64,000 nucleotides of DNA from Laburnicola sp. R22_1 (Eukaryota; Ascomycota; Dothideomycetes; Pleosporales; Didymosphaeriaceae). The position numbers were made by a program, and so were the translations under genes. The notes under the pieces were generated by a model. It saw only the letters and a list, made by a program, of their open reading frames with translations, was not told the DNA's origin and did not search any database. This document shows positions 11,567 through 22,753 of this stretch, in pieces; position 1 is the first letter of the stretch; each line of letters opens with the position of its first letter. Location of the stretch: contig JACONQ010000001.1 of NCBI GenBank assembly GCA_014281115.1, forward strand, positions 1,116,001 through 1,180,000, in the 5' to 3' direction.

Positions 11567-14500
11567 TGTCAGATTTAATGGTTAAATGCGATGATGCGCC
11601 TTGATAGATAATAATAATTGTATTGTGTTTGTGTCCACCGTGTTCAGCTAGTTCTAACTTCTTCGCTAGTGTGCCAAGCCAGGTGGTCCCTGCTTTATTG
11701 TACAGATCCAACCTCAACGCGCTTGTTCTATCTAACAGCTGCATATCTGACACACCCCCTTAGCTTAGAAGATCCTTACAAGCTAAACTATTTAGCAGCC
11801 TATTATCCTAAAGTAAGGTTATTAAGGTGCCCTTAAATTTCCTTAAAAGGTGCTTCATTCGCTACTTTACGTTTTATTATCTCAACTAGCCTAAGTTAGG
11901 TTAGGAACCCTTTCCACTTGTTAACTAGGAGAACCTTTATAAAGCCGTTAGCGATTATTTCTGCCAATTATACGTACTCCACCTTAATCTTTCTAGTAAA
12001 GACTTCCTGTCTTAACTAGTAATTGTAAATATTAACGTATCGTAGTTTAGTCTGAAGCCTGAATATCTCCTTAGTAACTAGTTAAATAGTTTACTTATTA
12101 TCGCATTAGACAGTAATTAACAATAAGCGCAGTTTAATCTGCAGTTCATCTAATAGTCTTAATATAAAGATTGCTTCCTTAGCCACTTGCGATAAGGCAA
12201 GAAGCTCTGCTTCAGTTATTAAAGTTGTAATAGTGTCTTATTTGCTTGCTTTCTAGGTAATAAGTCTATTAAATAGCTTAATAGCATATCCTTATAAGCT
12301 CTTTCTATCTAGTGTGTTGTCAGCAAATAAGGCATCGCTAGCTACTTAAAGGCAGTTGCCTCCTCTAAGCTATAGTGCTCTCTATCTGGTGCTTAATAAG
12401 TATAGTAGTACTCGATCAGCGGCATTATAATGTTCCAAGCCCGAATTTAACAAGAATCAAGCTAGCCTTAAGGTTACAAAGGCTATATCCAGTCAAGTCA
12501 TTACTGCCGCGAACAGAAGCGATCCAATCTTATATTAGTATTTGTTAATTTCTAAGAGTATCGCTAAGCCGTCTTATGGTTTCAGCTTAATAGCTGCCAT
12601 TAGGATATTATATCGAATATCCCTCTTGTTAACTAATTAACTAATCTTGTCTAAGTAGGCAGCCTAAGAGAGTTAAATTATCCTAGTCTTTTAATCTCTA
12701 ATAATCTCTACGCCAAGAAACTACTAAAGGTTGTTTCCTCCACTTAAGGTGTATTTTTCTTATAGGCGCTTAATCGCTTGTTAGGCTTCTTCCTCTTTCT
12801 GCTTATAAAAAGCTAAGATAATATTGTCAATATAGAAGAAGACAATAATTCCGTCTTTAAGAAGGCAGCATGGCTTATAAGGCACTGTCTAGAAACCTAG
12901 AGCTTTAAGTATTAAGGTAAACTCTTTCTACTAGAGGAGTAGTAAGATCCGAAGACTATATAAAGCCTTGTTAACTTGAAGTATTGTTCCAGGCTTCTAA
13001 TAGCTATAGGGCATTCTTATATATACCTCTTGGTCCATACTTGCATAAATAAAAGCGTTTGTAATATTGTATTGCTCAAGCTCCATATTATAGTAAGCTG
13101 CTATTGCCACTAGCATTCGGAACAACCTGCTGGCAAGCGTGACTGCATAAGTGTCTTAAGAGGTAATATTCTGTTGTTAATCGCCCCAGACAACTAGCCG
13201 TGCCTTGCACTTTAGCAAGCGATAGTGTTTGTTAAGCTTATAGGTGTATACCCACATATAGTTAAGAATCTGCTATCCTGTTAGTTTAATCTTCTTTATT
13301 AGTACTTCTAACTATAATTTCATTTGTTTGTAGCTTGCGAGGTAATCCCGCTCTGCTTCTTTAAATAATTCGCCCATCAGGTGATCCTCAAGCTTGGTAC
13401 GGCACGTTGGCAGAGGTAGGAGTTGACTTTAATAGGGCTTTAAGCCTTTGGCAAGCGTTCTCATTATCTTAGCCTTGTCTATAATATCCCCTCTGTATTT
13501 CCTAACGTAGCCAGCTTAAGTTCCTGCCATAAAGGCGGCTGCCTAGGGGACAGTTTTAGATAACCCTTTTAGATTTATTTCTAATTTATTTCTAGCCATT
13601 AACTACGCAAGTAATGCCGCAGGTAGTAGTGTAGTTAGAGGAGTCAGATAGTTGTCCCTAATCTTCACTCCTTAGTAGTAGCCTGGTGGGTCTACTTTGC
13701 CTTAGGGATTTAATAAGCCTCCAACAGTGTCGTCTTTATAGAAGGACTCTATCTCTAGTTAATAACTTAGTGTTAGGAGTTCAATCGTTCTTACGTATAT
13801 GGCAATTTCCTCCAGTGTACTGTGTATAAGGTTATCTATAAGGTCCTTAGTTTTGCCACTAAAGACAGTTTGTTTGTTAAAGATAACATCGCGGGTGCTT
13901 ATCACCTTAGCAAGTAACAGTATCCAAATTCAATAGATATTTAAGGACCGGTATTCTACTAGGTAACTAATCCAAGCCTTTAGGTCTAGGCGTTATAGCC
14001 TTAATTTACCTTAATGTGTATTATCTGTCATTGCGAACGCTTTGCAGCCATACGCTTTAAGGTAAGCGAGATTAGGTTTCTTAATTAAGGTGACTACTCT
14101 ATTATTTAGAGCAACTTGTGTGAAGAATATCTTATATGGCGTTTTCTAGTTGTTCGCATAATTTAGTGTTTAATTGTAGAGGTATACTGCAGCTCTCGTA
14201 ACTTTGGGCCATAGTTCCTAGGGTAGGTTAGCATCGAGACGCATCGCGCGCGATTTCTCTTTGTTCACACCCCCTAAGCGTTCGGCACCTCCATTTTAAG
14301 CTTGTGTATCTGGGGCAGAAGGCTTAACAGTAATTCCTTGTAATGCCAACCAGCGCTTAATTTTCGGTTTTACCATCGTGATCTCGTTGTCCGCTTTAAT
14401 AACCTTAACCGTAATATTATAATAGTTTTTAAGGAAGAGAAAGAAGTTTAATAGAACTTTAATAACCAACTTTGCTAGTCAATTATCTTTAAAATAAAAG

Positions 14501-16717
14501 TCCTATTGCAGGCCTAAGTACCTATTAGTAACAAGCATCTGGCTCCTTTCGCCAGTACTACTTTGCGCCTTGTAGGCATAAAAGTCGATAGCTAGTCTTT
14601 CTCCTAGTCCTTTATCGTTAATTCGCAGTGCTTGGCTAATTTGTCACTAGATCTTTGCTTTCCTATAGAAGTCGCATTAAACTATTGTAACTCCCTTAAC
14701 TCGCACCCCTTTAGCTTACTGCACAAGATATTCGATAGCTGCTAGTCTAGGGTGTCCTAGTCTCTTATGCCATAATTCGGCTAAGGCCCTTTATAGTGCT
14801 CCTTTTGTTCGTGATGTATTCTTGCGGATGTGATATAAAGTAGGTGGTAGCGAATTATACTTAAGTACCCATTAACTATGTATCTTGGATAGTTTTCTAA
14901 TAATCTTGTCGTCTAGTCCTTTTAGCGTAGTTGGGTCCGTTTGCGTATCCCACCAGATTCCTCTATGCCTTAGTAGTTAAAAGGAGACTAGGTTGCATAG
15001 AAGGTCTGGACAGATAGCCACATTATATAGAACTAACATAGTTATTCCATATTAGCCTCTTAGTGTTAAGTCAACAGAGCTGTAGCCTTTTATTTATATC
15101 TTTGTATTGCCAGCCTATATATAATCTCTAGACGTAGGTAGACAGAAGTTGTAGATACAGTTAGGGTTGTTCGTAATATGGCAAGTTAATTCTAAATTAA
15201 GAATAAACAAGCGCTTTAGCGGGTAATTAGACACTTCTGTTTTTATTAGCGCTAATGTAAACGTAGCGTTAACGTTTAATATTCTCCGTCCCTCTAGTTA
15301 GTCCTTAGGGGACTCAAGGATCTTAGGTATGGGCGTGTGCGATTGTTTAATGTTTGGTGTTTTTGATTTTAGTCTGCTTTGTCCTCTTAACAGTCCTTAA
15401 AATTTGGGATTGTGCTTGCGCTTCAATGCGACAAGTTCTTCAATCTTCTTATTTAGTTTCTACCACTTAGGAGCTTTGTCTGCATTAATATAGAAGCAAT
15501 CCTAGAGTCTATAGCAATGTCCACACGCAGGACATTTAGCGCCTCCTAGTTTTGTAGGTTTTTTAAACTAAGAATAAGTTCTTATTATCTTTTTAGTCAT
15601 TACGTTAATATTAGGGTCTGCCCCGTTTTCTAGATAGTGCTGCTTCGGCATTAATGCCCTAGGTGGTTTTCCCACTTTTAGCGAGGTATAACAAGTCATC
15701 TGCCACAAATGCGGCCTTGTGCTTCCCTATTTAAGGGGTTAGATAATTCAATATTATATACTCTTAAAAGCGCTTTATTATTTCTTTTTAATTTATGCTA
15801 GGTGTGAACCGTCCGCTATTCTAAAAGGTTGTAGACTAATTAGGCGCAACTTTATTTACAGTAGTCAGAAAGTCCTTTGTAATCATATTAATCTGTGTTA
15901 TCTTAGGGATATTACTTGTCTCCACTTCTATAGCTGCTTAATTATATTTAGCAAGCCATGTATCCCAATTTAACGCGTTTCTTATTAGTCTAAGGGATAT
16001 AAGGTATTAGTTGCAGGCTCGTTCTCTCTCGAATTGTTTATCGACGCTAACTATGACTTTAAGGTTTATAATCCACTATCTTAGTAGTTAATCTAGGAGG
16101 CAGCAAGTGCGCTAAAGATGTGGGCTAATAGTAGCCTAAATATAAACAATGATTTGCTAGAGGCTTGTTTGCTCCTTTTTAAAATTATATTAATTATTCT
16201 TATACTACTTAGCAAGAATCTTATAATACTTAAGATCTTCTTTAAACGCCTTAAGTCCTGCTGCTAACAGTTCAGACTGCCTTATTAGAATGCTAACGTT
16301 CGCTGCTAGAGTATACCCATTAATTAGCGGCGCCCTTAGGGCTATAGGTTCAGGTTTTATTAGGATATTCGATATAGGATCGACTTTTGGCCAGATATAA
16401 TATGCGACGCATCTAGACTAGAGCTGCATTATCTATGCCCTATAGTTAGTGTGGTCTTAAAGGGTCACTATTAGGTTACGCTAGAGTAGTGCAGCCATTT
16501 TGGTATCGATTAAGGTAGTAAGACTCTTAATTATTAGATTTAATAGTTAAATGCAATAATGCGCCTTAATAGATAATAATAATTATATTGTGTTTGTGTC
16601 CACTGTGTTTGGCTAGTTCTGACTTCTTCGCTAGTGTGCTAAGCCAGGTGGTTCCTGCTTTATTGTACAGATCCAACCTTAACGCGCTTGTTCTATCTAA
16701 CAGCTGCATATCTAACA
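11567..16717 (-). mobile_element. Copia-type LTR retrotransposon, RIP-degraded
   Basis: LTRs of 186 bp at 11567-11752 and 16532-16717, differing by scattered C/T and G/A changes. The left LTR has TGTCAGA...TCTGACA ends. The target-site duplication AAAAC lies at 11562-11566 and 16718-16722. A polypurine tract, read on the minus strand as TAAGGGGGTG, abuts the left LTR at 11753-11762, giving minus-strand orientation. The internal region has become so TA-rich that no long frame survives. Confidence 0.9.
11770..16497 (-). pseudogene. Copia gag-pol remnant
   Basis: A possible start lies on the minus strand at about 16497 (ATGGCTGCACTACTC), followed at once by stops. Recognisable minus-strand fragments are integrase C-terminal YLKAYGCKAFAM near 14040-14075, a reverse-transcriptase stretch matching the GLKQAPR region near 12940-12965, a YVDD-like block VFFYIDN near 12816-12840, and an RNase H block TEAELLA near 12200-12225. 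Their order is right for Copia (integrase before reverse transcriptase). Stops and TA dinucleotides pervade the region, so the coordinates are approximate. Confidence 0.75.
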
Positions 16718-18832
16718 AAAACAAGGAAGTTTAAAGCAGTATAATTCTTTAACTACCTTTCCTTTTTAAAATCTTCCTTTATTAAAGTTATTAAGAAAGA
16801 CCATCTCTATAACTTTAGAATTTTAGTTTTCTAATAATAATTAATTTTAAGAAAAAGTATAAAAGTGCTAAAATTTAAGTCCCTAAAATTTAAAAATAAT
16901 ACTTTTTTAGGTGTAAAGTATACTATTTAGAACACATTTTATATTAGGTTCTTTTAATAAAACTCCTAACTAAAAAGTTAGATTATCTTTCTATTTTTTT
17001 AAAAAAATAAATTAGGAAAGATAATCTATCTTCTTAAGTAGCTCTTTATAAGAAAAAGTTCTAATACAAAATATATTCTAAATAGTATACTTTACACCTA
17101 AAAAAGTATTATTTTTAAATTTTAGAGACTTAAATTTTAGCACTTTTATACTTTTTCTTAAAATTAATTATTATTAGAAAACTAAAATTCTAAAGTTAGA
17201 GAGATGGTCTTTCTTAATAACTTTAATAAAGGAAGATTTTAAAAAGGAAAGGTAGTTAAAGAATTATACTGCTTTAAACTTCCTTGTTTTTCTTGATTTT
17301 CCTAGTAAAAAGCGGCGCATCACGCGCACGGACACGTTACCCTGTCTCGGCAGTCAATGCGCACCGTCACTCAATGCGCAACCCCAACATGACGCGCCCC
17401 AACTCCACCAATATGGACCCAATTAACGCCGCGATAGCAGCAATCGAAGCGCAAGAACCAGGAGAATTTTTATCATAGAATAAAATTGCCAAAGAATTTG
17501 GTGTTGTACGCTCTACGTTGACGCGCAGGCACCAACGCGTCACGCAGGCGCGTACTATCACTGATGGTACACGTCGTCTACTCCATCCACAACAAGAAAA
17601 GGGGCTTCTACAATATATCACCTACCTTACTAAGCGTGGCCTTCCTCCTACACGGCAGATGATACAAAATTTTGCTTCCTACATGGCAAAAAGAGACATT
17701 AGCATGTCCTGGGTTGATCGCTTTGTTAGGCGCAACCCCGACTCCTTGATCTCACAATAGACGACTGGGCTTGACAGCAATCGCCATAAGGCTGATTCAG
17801 AGGCAAAATACAGGCTCTACTTTGAGCTTCTACACAAGAAAATTACAGAGTATAGTGTAGAGCCTTAGCATACGTACAATATGGACGAGAAAGGCTTCCT
17901 CCTTAGTATCACTGGCCGCTCAAAAAGGATCTTCGATAGGCCTCTATATGAGAGTCGCTAAGTAAGGCAATCTATACAGGACGGCAGCCGTGAGTGGATC
18001 TCGCTCATCGCATGTATATGCGCCGACAGATCTACTATTAATCTAGCGCTAATCTATCGATCTAACGCCGCAACTCTACAATCAAGCTAGGTTGAAGAAA
18101 TCAACGTCAATTCTCACAGAGTCTTTATCACCTTATCAACCTCTGGATGGTCAAACAATAAGATAGGGCTTTAATGGCTTAAACAGGTGTTTGATCGCTG
18201 TACAAAGGAGAAGGCTCGACGGCAGTGGCGACTCCTAGTCCTTAATAGGCATGGATCTTACGTTACTATAGATTTTATCAACTACTGCGATCAGAATAAG
18301 ATCCTCTCTGCGATATTTCCCCCTCATACAACTTATACGCTGCAGCCTCTTAACGTCTGCGTGTTTAAGTCTCTCTTAGCTGCCTACTCTGACAAGCTCT
18401 CCAGATACCTATATAGGAGCCAAGGACTGTTAATAATCGCCAAAAGAGACTTCTTTACGCTATTCTGGAAGGCCTGGACAACGTTAGTTACGCCGCAGTT
18501 GATTACTAAGGCAGTGTTTACCTCCCGCTTAGCAGTTTGCCAGCAGTTTCTAAGAAGCTGCTGAGGGTCTAGTGTTTACCTCCCGTGCCCCTGGCAGTTT
18601 CTAAGAAGCTGCTGGCGGCCTAGTGTTTACCTCCGGAGCCAATCCAGCAGAAAATTCTGCCAGGGTGGCGTATTGGTGGCGTTTAGTGGCTTCGCACGGA
18701 CAACAACCTGCCTAAAACAGCAAAACTGCTGGCAGTTTCTACTGGTGCCCCAGAGGTGCAGAAAAACTGCCAGCAGAGGCTGCCAAACATCGCTATAACG
18801 TCACTCCATACTCTTGCTGTTATTATTACCCC

Positions 18833-20093
18833 ATGGCTCGCATTCGCAGCTCCCCACGTATTCGTTTGCGCAGAACCCTCCCTATTATACTAGCAGCGAT
18901 CGCTGTAGACCTACAGCGGCAATCTCAATCGCGCGCCATGCGATTGTTTCTCGATGAGGTGCTCTATAGGCCCACCAGCCTGCGTGTGGATGGGATGGAA
19001 TATGGCCGTGGATCAGAGTGGGTAAAGGCTATGCGCGAAGGCCACTGGGATAGGATCTATAACATCACTGGCTTGCATAAGGAGCAATTCGAGGCCCTCC
19101 TAGAGCTGCTGATCGACGAGGATTGACGGCTTTGGGGGAGGTGGATGCTAACGAGAAGCTGGGCATCTTTATGGCGGTTGTCAGCAAAGATCAGTCATAT
19201 CGCTACCTGCGCGAACAATTCCAGCACAGCACGAGGACTCTACATCGCGCTTTCCACAAGGTACTTACTATCCTGCGCAATAACCTCTATCCTAAGGTGG
19301 TGCGGCCCCCAGAGGATGAGGTACCCTTGCGGATTTCAACATCAAAAACCTACTCGCCGTTCTTTAACAAATGCTGCAGAGCTGTGGATAGGACCTATAT
19401 ACCTATCTCTATTAGTAGGAACGCTGTTAAGCCTGGCGAGAAGTTTCCTATTAAGTTAGTATAGTGGTGTAGGAAGGGTTATTACTCACAGAATGTTTTC
19501 GCCTGTGTGGACTTTGACCTCAACTTCTGGTTTGTTCTTGCTGGATGGGAGGGCTCCGCACATGATGCCTGTGTTTTCCAGAATGCCTGCTTTAAAGAAT
19601 TTAAGGCCCCGGCTCCAAATACCTATTTTCTAGCGGATAGTGGCTACTCTTCAATAGATAGGCTGCTGCTCGTTCCCTATCAAAAACGCGTTATCACATC
19701 AGCGAGTGGGATGTCAATAGTAGGAATCCGAAAACGCCTCAAGAGCTGTTCAACTTACAGCATTTATCGTTAAGGATGGCTATAGAGAGGGCCTTTGGCG
19801 TGTTAAAGAGACAGTTCAAGATCCTCTAGGGGGCCCAATTAGGCTTTAGCATTTGGACTTAGGTGTTTATTGTATACGCTTGTGTAGCCCTTTATAACTA
19901 GCTTAACAGCCAGCAGGGTATTGACGTTGCTACGGAGGCGAATGAGGCGGAGGCGGATGGGTTAATATGCCAGGGTGACACTAAAATGGAGGATAGGTGG
20001 CGATCGAGGCTTACTGACGACGAATTTCGCACGGAATTGGCCAAATGTATGTGGGAATCCTATTAGGAACATAGACGGGCGCTCGGATTATAG
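18833..20093 (+). pseudogene. Harbinger (DDE_4) transposase, broken
   Basis: Opens at ATG 18833 (MARIRSSPRIRLRR), has a frameshift near 19124 and then runs in another phase as GEVDANEKLGIFM, a conserved Harbinger block. Catalytic regions are visible: AVDRTYIP (first acidic), VLAGWEGSAHDA (second) and IERAFGVLKRQFK (Glu) near 19770-19820. Stops occur at 19462-19464 and in the last 300 bp. The protein would be the nuclease of its element. In this superfamily the nuclease works together with a Myb-like partner, which matches the minus-strand gene at 20214. Confidence 0.85.
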
Positions 20094-20213
20094 GCTAGAG
20101 ACATTCTAGGAGAACAATTGCCCTAGCTCATATTTGATCCATCTAGCTCGGCGTTCTGGCTTTATTGCGAGCATAGCGCTTGCCTTCGCCTTATCTTAAA
20201 GTAGAGAGATAAC

Positions 20214-21640
20214 CTAGTACACCTCCGCCTCAAACTCTCTAGCTAATTGCCTCTTAAATAGTTTAATAGCTTGCTGGATCGGGTTCTTTATATTCTTGTC
20301 CAGCTTCTTTATAAAACCTTCCAGAACCTTAGCTGATTGCCTATCAAACTCACTTAGAGATCGCGCTAACAGATTGGACTTCTTCTCACCCTTTTCACGC
20401 ACACGACCCTCCCCTCCCTTCTTAGCCTTCTTCTCTGCTATATGCTTACGCATTCCACCTTTGGCTTGCTCCTTCTGACGCTTCTTCTCTAGCTTTCTGT
20501 GTTGTGCGGCTGTAAGAGACCTATTGGAGGTTGACGACGAAGTAGCTACAACGGACGACGATCGTGATGTGGCTACTGATTAAGAACGCTTGATTGAAGG
20601 CTGGCTCTTGTTATCCTCGCTTTCCCCGCTCTCCTCTTCATCATCGACGTTATCAGATGGAAGCTCTGATGCCTAGTTGTCACTACCCTCTGCCTCCGCG
20701 TTGATCGCAAACTCGCCTGTTGCAACACGATCTCTAATAATATTGACAAGGTATTTATAGCCTAGAGGGGGTTCGAATTAAACCGCCTTAAACTTAGGAT
20801 GCTCGCTAAAGTAGCTATCCATAACCTCCTTGCTTGATTAAGGTAAGCCCTCCTTGTTATCCTTCCATCCAGATAATTCAGAACCTAGGTGATCTTGCCA
20901 CAAACTCTAGGACTTTCGAAATATCTCATACTTTAATTTACAGTTCTTGCTGATTACCGCCGCCCTACCTATGTATACCCTGCAAACCTTATCTGCTACC
21001 TTATTCTAGTGCTCTGCTTTAAAGCTATCGGCCGTTTTCCCACATTTAACAATCTCTTTAAGAGCCTAGAGCAACACCTCTTCCATCATCTTAGTCTATT
21101 TCACACGTGGCGGCTTGCCGCCTGGCGCTACACCTAGAGCTAGAGTAGCAGAGTCTTGTATCTTGAAAGAAGGAGCTGGCGTGCCGAAAGAGTTTAGTGT
21201 GGCGGAAGAGCGTAGAATAGGATCGGCTAGGTTCACAGGCACCTTCCGAGTAGCTCTGGAGTTAATAGCAGGCCTAACTAGGAGTGGCGAAGGTACTGTA
21301 ATAACTAACAGATCTTCCTCGTTATTAACAATGGGAATAGGATCTTCTAGGTTGTTACCACTATACTCCGCAGGTTCTGCAGGTTTAGTAGGCATACTAT
21401 TACCTCCAGACACATTAACACTGTTGTCTAGAGTAGGTGGGTTAATTGGCTAGGCCTCTTTCTTGCCCTTCGTGGTCCTAGGCCTCTTTTTAAGAGGAGA
21501 TAATGCCTCTGGGCGTGCTGGGCGCGAACTACCACGTGGAGGGGTCTTCTGGAGATCGGATTCCTGGGCCTTTTAAGTCCTCTTGCAGGTTCTAGCTATT
21601 TTTAAGGTGGATTGCGACAAAAACAGTGCTGGATTAGGAG
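20214..21640 (-). pseudogene. Myb/SANT-like DNA-binding protein of the Harbinger element, broken
   Basis: Minus-strand frame ending at TAG 20214-20216 (REFEAEVY). Going back from the stop there is a Lys/Arg-rich helix, an acidic Ser/Glu/Asp stretch near 20600-20690, and between 20760 and 21100 a Myb/SANT-like domain (read as TKMMEEVLL, ALKEIVKCGKTA, NKVADKVCRVYIGR, NCKLKYEIFRK, LWQDHLG). The tryptophans expected in this fold are often stops here (TGG to TAG), consistent with RIP. The N-terminal part at 21100-21640 is Pro/Ser-rich with an NEEDLLVI segment; the start codon could not be fixed. In plants and animals the Myb-like partner helps nuclear import and end binding of the transposase. Confidence 0.75.
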
Positions 21641-22753
21641 CCTGTTAATTTTGAGGTTCGGAGTGCGCTGATTAACGCCACTAACTGCCAGACAGAGGTA
21701 AACACCACGCCTCTGGCAGTTTACTATATATAGAACAGCTAAAAACGCCTCTCGGCACGTGCATACGAAAACTGCCAGCAAACTGCTGAGTGGGAGGTAA
21801 ACAATGCCTAAAGCTTTTGAGTGTACAGGTATCTCGCCGCCAGATCTAACGCCTATCCTCAAAAGGTTTAACAAAGAGACTCTGCCAGAGCCAGAATCAC
21901 TAGTGAGCTCTACCTCAGTACTTAGCGCGTTAGATTGGCGTAAAATAGAGCGACTGTTACGCTCTACTGTGAAGGATATCGCGACTAAGGAGTCGCGTAA
22001 GCTAAGCCAGACGATACACTCAATCTCTGTATAAAAGCAGCTCCTAGAGCATAAAAATAAGGGTCTCTAAGAAGCTCTTGCAAACCAGAAACAGCGTCAA
22101 ACAAAAGGCAAGACTCTGCCCTTAGAGCAACCTAAGGAGTGGCATAGAGGAGCAGTTTTCTAGTCACCTGCCCGCGTACAGAGGGCGCGTAACTCGCTCA
22201 GCCAGCAGGAGGCTAAAAAACAATAGTTATAACTCCAAAAAGCTTAGCAGCAAGAGATCTATATAGCTAATAAACAGCTTAAAGCTCGTTTACAGCAGGA
22301 GAAGCGCGTTAAGCAGGCAGTAGCTAGAGATGCGCGCGCTAAGGAGAAAGCTGATCAAGCTGCTAAGCGACGCCTTTGTTAACAGGCTCGCAAGACTTAA
22401 TAACAACTTCAAAAACGTCTTAAAATTGCTAAAAAGGGAAGTTAGAAAGCTTTAAAAGCTACTTATACAGTTATAAAGAGGAAGAAATCTACGCCAGCAC
22501 CTGTACGCGTTAATGCGGCGGCATCTGCGCCATCAACGCCATCATCGCGCTGTGGCCGTATAATTAGAACACTAAGCAGATATCTATAATCTGACTAGCT
22601 AGCAATCATCTATAGCTCTATGAGAAGCCAACTCTAGAAAATCTCGCGATAAAAGCTTTTGTGTAGAGCTCTACAGCCTCATATTGCTGGCTGAGCGATT
22701 ACGTTGGGGTTGCGCATTGAGTGACGGTGCGCATTGACTGCCGAGACAGGGTA

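Larger units (their letters stand above)
11515..17337. mobile_element. AT-rich fold-back element (nonautonomous), split by a Copia insertion
   Basis: When the Copia at 11567-16717 and one copy of its 5-bp duplication are removed, the remaining 667 bp or so form one near-perfect palindrome centred at 17000/17001. The left arm is 11515-11566 plus 16723-17000, and the right arm is 17001-17337. The ends are ACGTGTCCGTGCGCG and its complement, flanked by TA at 11513-11514 and 17338-17339. Except for the terminal 40 bp the arms are extremely AT-rich and cannot code. The outer bases CGTGTCCGTGCGCGT match the end of the pogo element ending at 41915, which suggests that family supplies its transposase. 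Confidence 0.85.
18510..21808 (+). mobile_element. PIF/Harbinger transposon with two genes
   Basis: Terminal inverted repeats GGCAGTGTTTACCTCCC and, at the right end, the complement with one mismatch. The target duplication is TAA at 18507-18509 and 21809-21811, the TWA type of PIF/Harbinger. Direct copies of a GTGTTTACCTCC motif recur at 18510-18640. Inside lie a plus-strand transposase and a minus-strand Myb/SANT-like gene, the usual pair for this superfamily. Both are broken. The element sits in the pogo transposase frame at 17340-22751. Confidence 0.93.
17413..22589 (+). pseudogene. pogo-type transposase split by a Harbinger insertion
   Basis: ATG 17413 begins MDPINAAIAAIEAQEPG. The first half runs to 18509 and the second half resumes at 21812 in the phase expected after a 3302-nt insertion, so the insertion is the only length change. 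The frame ends at TAA 22587-22589 in LSRYL. At least fifteen stops occur, mostly Gln, Trp or Arg codons changed by C to T or G to A compared with the copy at 25076-26950. Blocks NMDEKGF, VLNRHGS (normally LDGHGS) and LQPLNV (normally LQPLDV) show that two of the three catalytic aspartates have become Asn. Dead copy. Confidence 0.9.
17340..22751 (+). mobile_element. pogo-like transposon, type 1, interrupted by a Harbinger element
   Basis: TA flanks at 17338-17339 and 22752-22753. The terminal repeats read CCCTGTCTCGGCAGTC on the left and the complement on the right. TCAATGCGCA occurs twice, 17 bp apart, in each. The body is split by the 3299-bp element at 18510-21808. Subtracting it leaves about 2.1 kb, the size of the other pogo copies here. 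It is closely related to the element at 24914-27039. Confidence 0.93.
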
